From JBNRMR01 sp050309705 (GTDB lineage Bacteria > Bacillota > Clostridia > Christensenellales > UBA1750), in contig JBNRMR010000040.1 in NCBI GenBank assembly GCA_050309705.1, forward strand, positions 1 through 12,924: a DNA stretch of 12,924 bases, written 5' to 3'. Positions 1-7,275 of the stretch are shown here, piece after piece (the stretch's first letter is position 1; each line of letters starts with the position of its first letter). The notes beneath the pieces were generated by a model, which had not been told where the DNA came from, searched no databases, and was given only the letters and a program-made list of their open reading frames with translations. The position numbers and the translations under genes are program-made.

Positions 1-151
1 CGGTAGCCCTCGACCGGTATTACGCGTAGCTTTAGTAAATATAACGCTTGCTGTTTGTCAAAAAGAACTCAAAGAGGTATTGCATTATGGGTATTGCGCT
101 TGCGAATTTTATCGCTCTACGGCCGGGCGTCCGTTCCGCCGTAAAAGAACG
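1..151 (+). other. leader region upstream of the sugar-kinase operon
   Basis: The first 29 bases are GC-rich and read VALDRYYA-stop in frame +3 (stop TAG at 27-29). This could be the tail of an upstream gene, but eight codons are too few to identify it. Bases 30-90 are AT-rich and look intergenic. A good Shine-Dalgarno sequence, AAAGAGG, lies at 71-77 and precedes an ATG at 87 rather than the kinase ATG at 152. I do not see a convincing sigma-70 promoter here, so the operon may be transcribed from outside the window. Confidence 0.35.
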
Positions 152-155
152 ATGA
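87..155 (+). CDS. possible 22-aa leader peptide overlapping the kinase start
   Basis: An ATG at 87 stands 9 nt after the Shine-Dalgarno sequence AAAGAGG (71-77) and opens a 22-codon frame (MGIALANFIALRPGVRSAVK, then Glu-Arg). Its TGA at 153-155 overlaps the kinase ATG at 152-154 in an ATGA arrangement, which is typical of translational coupling. The kinase ATG has no good Shine-Dalgarno of its own, so ribosomes ending here could start the kinase. I recognise no homology. The frame could also be chance, or a remnant of another gene; going upstream it is open only back to a stop at 42-44. Confidence 0.27.
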   Translation: MGIALANFIALRPGVRSAVKER

Positions 156-1525
156 GCCGGGCCATAGGGATCGACATAGGGACCACCACTCTTTGTGGCT
201 GTGTTCTGGACGGCGGCAGCGGCAAGCTGCTGGAAGTGGCCTCTGTGCCCAACCGGGGCGCGATGCCCGCACGCTTTCCCGGGGAGGATTGTCAGGACCC
301 GCAGATCGTTTTAGGGGACGCTCAAGCCCTTTGCCAGCGGCTGGTGAAGGCCTGCGGTGCGCCCGCAGCCTTGGGCATCACCGGGCAGATGCACGGCATC
401 GTCTATGTGGACGCCCGGGGGATGGCCTGCTCTCCGCTGTACACCTGGAAGGACGGCAGGGGCAACTGCCGCACCGAAAGCGGGGAAGGGGAAGGCTATG
501 TCCAGCGGCTCTCACGGCTGACCGGCTATCCGCTGGCCACCGGATACGGCGCCGTCACCCACTACTACAACACAATCAACAATCTAGTGCCGGAAAATGC
601 GGCGTCCTTCTGCACCATTAGCGATGCGCTGGCTCTGCGCATTGGCCGGATTTCAAAGCCGAAGCTGCATCCTTCAAACGCCGCCAGCCTGGGGCTGTTC
701 GATTTAAAGCGCCGCGCATTTGATGCGACTGCCATCCGTATGGCCGGGATGGATCCGTCACTATTCCCGGAGGTGCTCGCTTCGGATGAGCCCATTGGCG
801 ATGGGCTGGACGGCGTTACAATACTGCCGCCGCTGGGGGATAATCAGGCCGCGTTCATGGGATCGGTGAGGGAAGCGGACAGCGCTTTGTTGATCAACAT
901 GGGTACGGGCGGGCAGATAAGCTGCCGGGCTCCGGGGTTTATGCGGGCGTCTGCCGGAGAGCTGCGTCCCTATGCAGGGGGTGACTATCTTTGGGTGGCT
1001 TCCGCTCTGTGCGGGGGCCGGGCCTACGCTTTGCTGGAGCAGTTTTTTCGCCAGGTGGCGCGGGGCGCAGGCGCGCCGGAAAAGCCCCTTTATGAATGGA
1101 TGAACGCCCTTGCCGGGCAAACTTTTGATTTGGCCGAGCCGTTGCGGATACGGACCGCCTTCGACGGCACGCGCGACAACCCTGCACAGCGGGGCGCTAT
1201 CGAGGGCTTGGGCGTGGATAATTTCACCCCCGCGCATTTTGTGGCCGGGGTATTGCAGGGCGTGGTGGATGAGATTAGCGATGCTTATGGAAAGGTGGAG
1301 CAGATGCTGGGAAGGCAAGCGACATCCCTGGTGGTTTCCGGGAATGGGCTGCGCAAAAACCCGGCGTGGCGCGCAATGTTCGAAAAGCGGTTCGGAATGC
1401 CGGCGCTCATTCCTGCCCACCGCGAGGAAGCCGCCTACGGCGCCGCGCTATATGCACTGGTGGGCGCGGGGGAATTCAACAGCATTGAGGACGCACAGCA
1501 TATGATTAAATATACCGCTATATGA
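152..1525 (+). CDS. FGGY-family carbohydrate kinase, sedoheptulokinase-like
   Basis: This is an ATP-dependent sugar kinase of the FGGY family, 457 aa from this start, close to the usual length. Seen motifs are: N-terminal phosphate loop GIDIGTTT (residues 6-13); GITGQMHGIVYVD (75-87); YTWKDGRG (97-104); LGDNQAAF (228-235) with D230 as probable catalytic base; second phosphate loop NMGTGGQIS (249-257); and VVSGNGLRKNPAWR (394-407) in the nucleotide-binding domain. The pattern GQMHG, W(K/Q)DGR, ATGYGA and SNAAS resembles sedoheptulokinases more than glycerol kinases, so a ketose substrate is likely but not proven. The ATG at 152 was chosen because family similarity starts there. A TTG at 80 in the same frame would add 24 residues with no family match. 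The next gene starts 12 nt after the stop, so they are probably co-transcribed. Confidence 0.88.
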   Translation: MSRAIGIDIGTTTLCGCVLDGGSGKLLEVASVPNRGAMPARFPGEDCQDPQIVLGDAQALCQRLVKACGAPAALGITGQMHGIVYVDARGMACSPLYTWKDGRGNCRTESGEGEGYVQRLSRLTGYPLATGYGAVTHYYNTINNLVPENAASFCTISDALALRIGRISKPKLHPSNAASLGLFDLKRRAFDATAIRMAGMDPSLFPEVLASDEPIGDGLDGVTILPPLGDNQAAFMGSVREADSALLINMGTGGQISCRAPGFMRASAGELRPYAGGDYLWVASALCGGRAYALLEQFFRQVARGAGAPEKPLYEWMNALAGQTFDLAEPLRIRTAFDGTRDNPAQRGAIEGLGVDNFTPAHFVAGVLQGVVDEISDAYGKVEQMLGRQATSLVVSGNGLRKNPAWRAMFEKRFGMPALIPAHREEAAYGAALYALVGAGEFNSIEDAQHMIKYTAI

Positions 1526-1537
1526 AGGACGATGAAT

Positions 1538-2620
1538 ATGAGCAACACACGCGCAATTGATCCAAAACTGACGCGCCACCCCATTTTTTTTGAACGCAAC
1601 CGGGTTTTCCGCGTTTACAGGGGCGGCAAGCTGTTTCATGACTTTTTCTGGGACAATGCCGGAGATCCGCCGGAGGACGGCCATCTGCCGGAGGAATGGG
1701 TTGCCTCCGATGTTAAGGCAATGAACGCCAAAAGCCGGTATCCGAAGGAGGGAGTTTCCCGGGTGCGCGGCACGGAGGTCTGGCTTGATGAACTGATTGC
1801 CGCTTACCCCGGCGAGATGATGGGCGCAGGCGCGTCGCTGGAGGTGCTGGTTAAGCTGCTGGACAGCGCCATACGCCTGCCAGTGCAGGCCCATCCCGAC
1901 AAGGCTTTTTCAATGAAGCATTTTCAATCCAGCCATGGCAAGGCGGAGGCCTGGCTGGTGCTGGCCACACGGCCAAATGCCTGCCTGTATATTGGCTTCA
2001 AAGAGAAGATGGACAAAGATGCTTTTATGCGGGCCTGCCGGCGCAGTGAGACTGAAAGGGACCATCTGGAGGGGCTGTTGAACCGGGTGGAGGCCAAGGC
2101 TGGTCAGCTATATTTCATGCCGGCCGGCATGGTTCACGCCATCGGGCCCGGTTGCCTGATTTTGGAGGTGCAGGAGCCCACCGATTTCACGATGCAGCCC
2201 GAAGCCTGGTGTGAGGATTACCATCTGAGCCCCTTCGAACAGACCCTGGGTCTTCCCATGGAAACGGCCATGGACTGCTTCGACTTTTCCCTCTACGGCG
2301 AAAGAGCTTTGCAAGCGGCGCGTAAAAAGCCCCAATTGCTGGAAAAGCGTGAGGGCGCCTTCCAGTGTGAGCAGCTCATCGGCCCGGCCGACACGGACTG
2401 CTTTTCGGTGCGCCGCTACCGCCTTGAAAACGGCGCTCTGGAGGGCCTTAAGGGCCCGGCGGTCTACATAGTCACCGAGGGCAGCGGCCTTTTGAGGGAC
2501 GGCGAACTGGCGCATTCACTCAACCGGGGGGACTATTTCATGCTACCGGCCTGCATTTCCGGCGCTTGCAGCGTCACTGGCACGCTGGAGCTGGTCAGGT
2601 GCGATCCGCCAGGTGCATAA
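1538..2620 (+). CDS. class I mannose-6-phosphate isomerase-like protein
   Basis: This is a zinc-dependent cupin isomerase of the phosphomannose isomerase type I family, 360 aa; known members interconvert mannose-6-P and fructose-6-P in the cytoplasm. Probable metal ligands are Q117 and H119 (VQAHPDKAF), E137 (HGKAEAW) and H200 (PAGMVHAIGPG). The C-terminal part (about 260-360) looks like the second cupin domain. After H200, known enzymes have a catalytic Arg in a motif like QNSDTTYRVYDW; here the matching stretch reads QEPTDFTMQPEAW, with Gln (Q220) at that place by my ungapped alignment. The substrate is therefore uncertain. The start at 1538 was preferred because GAAGGA (1524-1529) is 8 nt away, against 2 nt for the in-frame ATG at 1532. 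The gene lies between the kinase and the alpha-mannosidase, which supports a role in mannose use. Confidence 0.82.
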   Translation: MSNTRAIDPKLTRHPIFFERNRVFRVYRGGKLFHDFFWDNAGDPPEDGHLPEEWVASDVKAMNAKSRYPKEGVSRVRGTEVWLDELIAAYPGEMMGAGASLEVLVKLLDSAIRLPVQAHPDKAFSMKHFQSSHGKAEAWLVLATRPNACLYIGFKEKMDKDAFMRACRRSETERDHLEGLLNRVEAKAGQLYFMPAGMVHAIGPGCLILEVQEPTDFTMQPEAWCEDYHLSPFEQTLGLPMETAMDCFDFSLYGERALQAARKKPQLLEKREGAFQCEQLIGPADTDCFSVRRYRLENGALEGLKGPAVYIVTEGSGLLRDGELAHSLNRGDYFMLPACISGACSVTGTLELVRCDPPGA

Positions 2621-2661
2621 GCGCCGCTCTACACTACACAATTTAAAGAGGAGAAACGGCT

Positions 2662-5142
2662 ATGAAAAAGTTACACATGATCGGCAATGCCCACTTGGAT
2701 CCCGTATGGCTGTGGCGCTGGCAGGAGGGCTTTCAGGAGAACAAAGCGACTTTTCTGGCCATGGCAAATCTGCTGGACGAATACGAAGGCGTGATGTTCA
2801 CATCCAGTTCGGCACAGTTTTATCAATGGGTGGAGCGGAACGCCCCGGCTCTTTTTGAGCGCGTGAAGAAGCATATCCAGGAGGGGCGCTGGGTGCTGTG
2901 CGGCGGCTGGTGGGTGCAGCCGGACTGCAACATCCCCTGCGGAGAATCCTTTGCGCGCCACGCCCTGATAGCGCAGAATTACTTTCAAGAGAAGTTTGGC
3001 ATTACCGCCCAGGTGGGCTACAATGTGGACAGCTTCGGCCACAACGGTATGCTGCCCCAGCTTTTGCGCCTTTCCGGCATGGACAAATATGTCTTTATGC
3101 GCCCAGGTCCCCACGAAAAGGAATTACCGGGGCGAAATTTCATCTGGGAATCGCAGGACGGTTCCCGGGTGACGGCCTTTCGCATCCCCTATACATATTG
3201 CGCCTTCGCCGATTTGGAAAAACATATTCGCACCTGCGCCGAGGAGATTGACCAGGACAGCGGCATGATGATGTGCTTTTACGGCGTGGGCAACCATGGC
3301 GGCGGCCCTACGCGGAGCAATATCGATACAATTCGAGCGCTTGAGGGTAAGCTGGAGGATACCGAGCTGATCTTCAGCGATCCCAACCGCTATTTTGTCG
3401 ATCTGGCAAAAAGCTGTGCGGAATTGCCCGTGGTGCAAGGCGATCTACTACACCATGCCAGCGGCTGCTACAGCGCACATTCGGGCATAAAGCGCATGAA
3501 CCGACGGGCAGAACATGCACTGCTTCGCACCGAGCGTTTCTCGTCCTTGGCGAAAATGCTGGGGAAAAGCGCCTATCCCGACGCTTTGGATGAAGCGTGG
3601 AAGCTGGTTTTATTCAACCAGTTCCACGATATACTGGCCGGGACATCCATTAAAAGCGCCTGCGACGACGCCGTCCATCAGCTTAGCGAGGCTGTTTCAA
3701 TAGCCGATCGCGAGGAAACCTATGCAACGCAGGCCCTATCCTTCGCCGTAAACATTCCCCGGAGAGAGGGCGCGCTGCCGGTGGTGGCGTTCAACCCCCA
3801 TGCCTGGCCGGTGGACGCTCATGTGGAAGTGGAAAGCGGCGGATTCAATAATCCAAATCAGCTTAAAACCCTGAACTTGCGGGTGCTGGACAGCGGAGGA
3901 GAGGCCCTGTCATGGCAGTCCATTGCGCCCGAAGCCACATTGAAGAACAGCGTGCGCCTGGTGTTCCCAGCCCGCGTGCCCGCCATGGGTTACGCCACCT
4001 TCCATATTGTGCCGAATGAGAGCGCCGCAGACGCAAGAGCGCAGCATGGGCCTCGTGCTCTGGAACCCGGCGTGTTGGAGAATGAGCAGGTCCGCCTGCA
4101 ATTCGATATCGGCAGCGGCGGCCTGGCGTCGTTTGTGCATAAAGCCACAGGGGCTGAGCTGGCCGGCGGAGCCCTGGCCGAAGCGGTGGTTATCGAGGAC
4201 CGCAGCGATACATGGAGCCACGGCGTCACGCGGTTTGACAAGGTAATAGGCCGCTTCGAGGCTGTTTCTGTTAAAACAGTCGAATCCGGCCCGGTGCGCA
4301 GCTCGGTGCGGGTCACTTCGCGCCATGGATGGTCCACGCTGGTGCAAACCTTCACCCTGTATGAGGGCAGTGCAGATGTGCATGTAAAGGCCAAAGTGAA
4401 CTGGCAGGAACAGTTCAAGTGCCTGAAGCTGCGCTTCCCGTTGGCGCTGAAAGAAAGCGAATTTACCCGCGAAATCCCCTACGGAATTGCGGTTAATGGC
4501 GCTAACGGCGAGGAACAGCCCATTCAGCGCTGGATGGATATCAGCGGTCGGGCCCCAAATGGCGCCCAAGCGGGGCTTTGCGTTGTCAATGACAGCAAAT
4601 ACAGCGCCAGCGCCACCGGCAGCGCCATGGATCTGATGGTTCTTCGCAGCCCGGTGTATTGCCACCACGATCCCCTGGTGCTGCCTGAAGATACCTCCGG
4701 CTATGAGTTTATGGACCAGGGCCCGCAAAGCTTTACCTATATACTGGCGCCCCACGCAGGCGGCTGGCGTAAGGCGCAGGCCGTGCGCAAGGCCTGGCAA
4801 CTGAACATGCCGCTGCTGGTAACTCAGGAAACATACCACGAGGGCTCTTTGCCCCAAAGCGTTCAGGGCATAGAGGTTAGCGCCGATAACGTGGTGGTAA
4901 GCGCCTTGAAGCAAGCGCTGGACGGCGACGGCTATGTGCTGCGCATACATGAATGTGAGGGGGAGAGCGCTGACGCCCGTATCCGTTTGCCGCTTATAGG
5001 CTGCGGTTTGACTGCCGTTTTGAAACCATGGGAAATCAAAACCTTCCGCATTCGTCAGGCGGGAATAGCCGGTGATGCATCGTGGGCGGAGGAAACCAAC
5101 CTGCTGGAATGGCCGATGGAAATGCCGGGCAGCGAGAAATGA
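2662..5142 (+). CDS. GH38 alpha-mannosidase, cytoplasmic
   Basis: This is a glycoside hydrolase of family 38, a retaining zinc enzyme that removes alpha-linked mannose. The protein has 826 aa, in the range of bacterial members. Visible catalytic features are the zinc pair H11/D13 in NAHLDPVW, nucleophile D123 in YNVDSFGHNG, and H322 in FNQFHDILAGT as a further zinc ligand; GNHGGGPT is at 210-217. The rest (from about 350) fits the central helical and C-terminal beta-sandwich domains. No signal peptide is seen, so it should act on imported oligosaccharides. The start has a strong Shine-Dalgarno sequence (AGAGGAG, 2647-2653, 8 nt spacing), and the gap to the preceding gene is 41 nt. The exact linkage cannot be read from sequence. 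The phosphomannosyl-glycerate hydrolase MngB is also GH38, so a phosphorylated substrate is possible. Confidence 0.93.
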   Translation: MKKLHMIGNAHLDPVWLWRWQEGFQENKATFLAMANLLDEYEGVMFTSSSAQFYQWVERNAPALFERVKKHIQEGRWVLCGGWWVQPDCNIPCGESFARHALIAQNYFQEKFGITAQVGYNVDSFGHNGMLPQLLRLSGMDKYVFMRPGPHEKELPGRNFIWESQDGSRVTAFRIPYTYCAFADLEKHIRTCAEEIDQDSGMMMCFYGVGNHGGGPTRSNIDTIRALEGKLEDTELIFSDPNRYFVDLAKSCAELPVVQGDLLHHASGCYSAHSGIKRMNRRAEHALLRTERFSSLAKMLGKSAYPDALDEAWKLVLFNQFHDILAGTSIKSACDDAVHQLSEAVSIADREETYATQALSFAVNIPRREGALPVVAFNPHAWPVDAHVEVESGGFNNPNQLKTLNLRVLDSGGEALSWQSIAPEATLKNSVRLVFPARVPAMGYATFHIVPNESAADARAQHGPRALEPGVLENEQVRLQFDIGSGGLASFVHKATGAELAGGALAEAVVIEDRSDTWSHGVTRFDKVIGRFEAVSVKTVESGPVRSSVRVTSRHGWSTLVQTFTLYEGSADVHVKAKVNWQEQFKCLKLRFPLALKESEFTREIPYGIAVNGANGEEQPIQRWMDISGRAPNGAQAGLCVVNDSKYSASATGSAMDLMVLRSPVYCHHDPLVLPEDTSGYEFMDQGPQSFTYILAPHAGGWRKAQAVRKAWQLNMPLLVTQETYHEGSLPQSVQGIEVSADNVVVSALKQALDGDGYVLRIHECEGESADARIRLPLIGCGLTAVLKPWEIKTFRIRQAGIAGDASWAEETNLLEWPMEMPGSEK

Positions 5143-5195
5143 GCGCCATCGCGAAGAAGTGAATGGCAGAAATAACAGAAAGAAAAACGAAAATA

Positions 5196-5221
5196 AAAAG
5201 GCCGCATTAAAGCAGCCTTTT
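5196..5221. terminator. bidirectional intrinsic terminator between convergent genes
   Basis: AAAAGGC (5196-5202) pairs with GCCTTTT (5215-5221). After one C/A mismatch, two more G-C pairs close a six-base loop at 5206-5211. The right side is T-rich (TTTTCATTTTT) and the left side A-rich (AAATAAAAA), so the hairpin can end both the mannosidase operon and the rubrerythrin gene coming from the other side. Confidence 0.8.
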
Positions 5222-5248
5222 CATTTTTCCTATAACTTTTCTATAATC

Positions 5249-5782
5249 TTAGAACTTTTCGCAGACAATCTCAAAGAATGCCTGGGGATGGTCGCAAACG
5301 GGGCAAATGTCGGCAGCTTTTACTGCGAAGTGGATGTGCCCACAGTTAGCGCAGCGCCATGCAACGACTTCGTCCTTCACGAAAACTTTGCCTTCTTCAA
5401 GGTTTTTCAGCAAGGTCAGATATCTTTCCTCGTGATGCTTTTCAATATCCGCCACAGCGCCAAACAGATAGGCAATCTTCTTGAAGCCCTCTTCCTCGGC
5501 AACGCGCTTGAAGTCGGCGTACATCTCGGTCCACTCGTAATTTTCGCCGGCGGCGGCGTCCTTCAGGTTCTCCTCGGTGCTGTTGATGCCGTCAAGAAGC
5601 TTGAACCAAATCTTGGCGTGCTCCTTTTCGTTGCCGGAGGTCTCCTCAAAAATCTCGGCGATCTTCTCGTAGCCATCTTTTCTGGCTTTGGAAGCGTAAT
5701 AGCCATATTTGACTCTCGCCTGTGATTCACCGGCAAATGCGGCCTTCAAATTCGCTTCTGTTCTTGATCCTTTAAGTTCCAT
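5249..5782 (-). CDS. rbr: rubrerythrin
   Basis: Rubrerythrin is a cytoplasmic non-haem diiron peroxidase that reduces hydrogen peroxide, taking electrons through its rubredoxin-like tail. The 177-aa protein has the full two-domain form. The four-helix diiron domain carries E19 (AGES), EKEH at 52-55, the E96-E98 cluster and EKHH at 114-117. The C-terminal rubredoxin domain has CANC (144-147) and CPVC (160-163) followed by DHPQ. The start is fixed by the Shine-Dalgarno AGGAGGA (plus-strand 5789-5795) 6 nt before the ATG. It is a single gene with its own consensus promoter (5889-5916), a palindromic operator candidate beside it and a shared terminator. This fits peroxide-inducible control in an anaerobe, which is an inference. 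Confidence 0.97.
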   Translation of the reverse strand: MELKGSRTEANLKAAFAGESQARVKYGYYASKARKDGYEKIAEIFEETSGNEKEHAKIWFKLLDGINSTEENLKDAAAGENYEWTEMYADFKRVAEEEGFKKIAYLFGAVADIEKHHEERYLTLLKNLEEGKVFVKDEVVAWRCANCGHIHFAVKAADICPVCDHPQAFFEIVCEKF

Positions 5783-5873
5783 TCCAATTCCTCCTGTTGA
5801 ATATTATTTTTGAAAGGGGCTATTATTTGTATGTCAAGAGTATAGTTTAACGGATAGCCCATAGATCTATTAA

Positions 5874-5888
5874 CAATAAACGTTATTG
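5874..5888. promoter_or_regulatory. palindromic operator candidate, PerR/Fur-like
   Basis: CAATAAACGTTATTG is an inverted repeat with 6-bp arms (CAATAA/TTATTG) around a 3-base centre. It touches the -10 box of the rubrerythrin promoter and covers the expected start of transcription, the classic place for a repressor. The inner ATAA-N3-TTAT agrees with the core of the PerR box (TTATAAT-N-ATTATAA), but the outer bases differ. The protein that binds is inferred from the target gene, not shown by sequence. Confidence 0.5.
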
Positions 5889-5916
5889 ATTATATCACAG
5901 AAATGCATTTTGTCAA
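5889..5916 (-). promoter_or_regulatory. consensus sigma-A/sigma-70 promoter for rubrerythrin
   Basis: On the minus strand, TTGACA (plus 5911-5916) and TATAAT (plus 5889-5894) are both perfect consensus hexamers, separated by 16 bp. Transcription would start near 5882, leaving about 100 nt of 5' untranslated leader before the rubrerythrin ATG. Confidence 0.85.
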
Positions 5917-5934
5917 TACAACAAGGAGCGCGCC

Positions 5935-6885
5935 ATGCATACTTTTACTGCTGTAATGTTTTTCGCCGCCGGATTGGCAATGATAATAAAGGGCGGTGAT
6001 ATATTCGTTGAGGCCGCAAGCGCTATTGCCGAAATGACGGGCATTCCTAAAATCATAATAGGAGCGACCATCGTCAGCATGGCGACCACACTGCCGGAGC
6101 TGCTGGTTTCATTGATGGCCACGGCCCAGGGTTCGGTTGATTTTGCTGCCGGCAACGCCATCGGCTCGGTGAGCGCCAATCTGGGGCTGATACTGGGCAT
6201 ATCGCTTACGGTTTTGCCGGCCCGTGCTGACAGAAAAGACATGCTGAGCAAGGGCCTTTTGATGATCGCCTCTGCGATGGCGCTTTGCCTTTTAAGCCTT
6301 GACGGAAAGCTGACGGCGCGCGATAGCGTTTTGATGCTGGGTTTGCTCTCCTACTTTATATATATAAACATAAAAAGCGTGAAAAATCAAGGCTCTTTTG
6401 GTGGGGAGCGGCTTGCTGCAAGCAAAAAAGAAAAGCGGAATATTCTGATTAAATTTGCATTGGGTGCGGTGGGAATAGTCTGGGGGGCTCATCTTCTGGT
6501 TGAAAAGGGCGAGGAGTTGGCACGCATTATGGGCATACCGGAGAGCATAATTGGCCTGACTCTGGTGGCGGTGGGCACTTCGCTGCCTGAACTGGCGACA
6601 ACGCTTTCGGCCATTCGCAAAAATGAGTCCGCCCTTTCGGTGGGGAACATTTTGGGCGCAAACGTCATTGATCTTTGCCTTATTTTGCCTGCATGCTCCA
6701 TCTTGGGCGGGGGGAAACTGGCAGTTTCAAGGGCATCCGCGCTGATTGACATACCCATGACCGTCGTTCTTATGGCACTGGCCGTCATTCCCGCGCTCAT
6801 ATCAGGAAACTTCCATCGCTGGCAGGGCATTTTGATTATGGCATTATATGGCACTTATATTGCCATTTCGATCTATGCTTCCTGA
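5935..6885 (+). CDS. CaCA-family Na+/Ca2+ exchanger-like membrane protein
   Basis: This is an integral membrane cation/proton or cation/cation antiporter of the CaCA superfamily (YrbG-like), 316 aa, the usual bacterial length with about ten hydrophobic helices. The two inverted alpha-repeats are clear. Alpha-1 spans about 43-90, with TTLPE (51-55) and GNAIGS (73-78). Alpha-2 spans about 207-250, with GTSLPE (214-219) and GNILGAN (237-243). E55 and E219 are the expected ion-binding glutamates. Alpha-1 has Ala at the position where most members have Gly (ATTLPE instead of GTSLPE). A polar loop at about 147-170 separates the two halves. The Shine-Dalgarno is AAGGAG (5923-5928), 6 nt before the ATG. 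The gene is divergent from rubrerythrin and followed by a DUF1540 gene with no terminator between. The ion transported cannot be decided from sequence. Confidence 0.92.
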   Translation: MHTFTAVMFFAAGLAMIIKGGDIFVEAASAIAEMTGIPKIIIGATIVSMATTLPELLVSLMATAQGSVDFAAGNAIGSVSANLGLILGISLTVLPARADRKDMLSKGLLMIASAMALCLLSLDGKLTARDSVLMLGLLSYFIYINIKSVKNQGSFGGERLAASKKEKRNILIKFALGAVGIVWGAHLLVEKGEELARIMGIPESIIGLTLVAVGTSLPELATTLSAIRKNESALSVGNILGANVIDLCLILPACSILGGGKLAVSRASALIDIPMTVVLMALAVIPALISGNFHRWQGILIMALYGTYIAISIYAS

Positions 6886-6942
6886 GTTTTTCCAGAATAA
6901 TATCCACAGGCCGCGACCATAATATGAGCGGAGGCGAGAGAA

Positions 6943-7113
6943 ATGCACAATGATTATAAGCAAAAGATCGAATGCGCCGTTACTTCCTGTTCTTACAACA
7001 ACAAGGGATACAACTGCTCGCTGGAAGCCATAAAGGTGCTCCCCTGCGAGGATTGCCACAGCGGCAAGTCCGACGAAGAATCCATGTGCGGCAGCTATCG
7101 CAGCAGAAGATAA
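6943..7113 (+). CDS. DUF1540-type Cys-rich small protein
   Basis: This is a 56-aa soluble protein with six cysteines (11, 16, 25, 35, 38, 49) and a His at 39. The stretch CAVTSCSYNNKGYNC followed by EAIKV matches the DUF1540 pattern known from Bacillota, whose function is not established. The cysteine spacing suggests metal binding, which is an inference. The start has GGAGG at 6930-6934, 8 nt upstream. It begins 57 nt after the exchanger gene, and I see no promoter or terminator in that gap, so the two are probably one transcript. The gene ends before a strong terminator at 7169-7204. Confidence 0.87.
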   Translation: MHNDYKQKIECAVTSCSYNNKGYNCSLEAIKVLPCEDCHSGKSDEESMCGSYRSRR

Positions 7114-7152
7114 GGCGTCGGAGTTTTTAATCGATCTTAACGCCCCGACTTT

Positions 7153-7204
7153 CGCGCTTACAGCGCGGAAAAGAAACAAGCGCATTTTTGCGCTTGTTTC
7201 TTTT
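7153..7204 (+). terminator. tandem hairpins forming a strong intrinsic terminator
   Basis: The main hairpin is a perfect 16-bp stem, 7169-7184 paired with 7189-7204, with a TTTT loop. The stem begins with AAAAG and ends with CTTTT, so the descending arm supplies the U-run. A smaller hairpin directly before it, CGCGCT-TAC-AGCGCG (7153-7167), may help. It ends transcription of the exchanger and DUF1540 genes and could also stop transcripts from the other side. Confidence 0.88.
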
Positions 7205-7242
7205 CATATGTGCGGCAGGAAGCAATGCGCCAGGGAATAAAT

Positions 7243-7275
7243 TGCTAAAAGCAGATGATTGATCTGTTTTTAGCA
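7243..7275. repeat. 14-bp inverted repeat, unassigned
   Basis: TGCTAAAAGCAGAT (7243-7256) pairs with ATCTGTTTTTAGCA (7262-7275) across a five-base loop, with one G-T wobble. No T-run follows on either strand, so it is not a standard terminator. It could be part of an untranslated RNA, a protein binding site, or a trace of a mobile element end. I cannot decide between these. Confidence 0.6.

Noticed and set aside
2..151. The kinase frame stays open to the left edge of the window, suggesting a longer or fused protein
   Set aside because: The first usable start is TTG at 80, the added residues do not look like any FGGY N-terminus, and the stretch is short enough to be open by chance. Family similarity starts at the ATG at 152.
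761..1420. Minus-strand open frame of 219 codons inside the kinase gene
   Set aside because: It is antisense to a well-supported FGGY kinase and has no motif or ribosome binding site that I can support.
3910..4950. Long open frame (346 codons) on the minus strand inside the mannosidase gene
   Set aside because: It is antisense to the clear GH38 coding frame, has low-complexity Ala/Gly/His-rich composition and shows no recognisable motif. It reflects GC-rich codon use on the other strand.
5072..5725. Plus-strand open frame of 217 codons across the mannosidase end and rubrerythrin
   Set aside because: It overlaps the rubrerythrin gene, whose domains and regulatory signals are all on the minus strand, and it runs through the shared terminator hairpin.
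5814..5837. A second TTGACA on the minus strand (plus 5832-5837) as an extra rubrerythrin promoter
   Set aside because: No -10 box at proper spacing: the bases 17 nt downstream read TTCAAA. The upstream TTGACA/TATAAT pair is far better.
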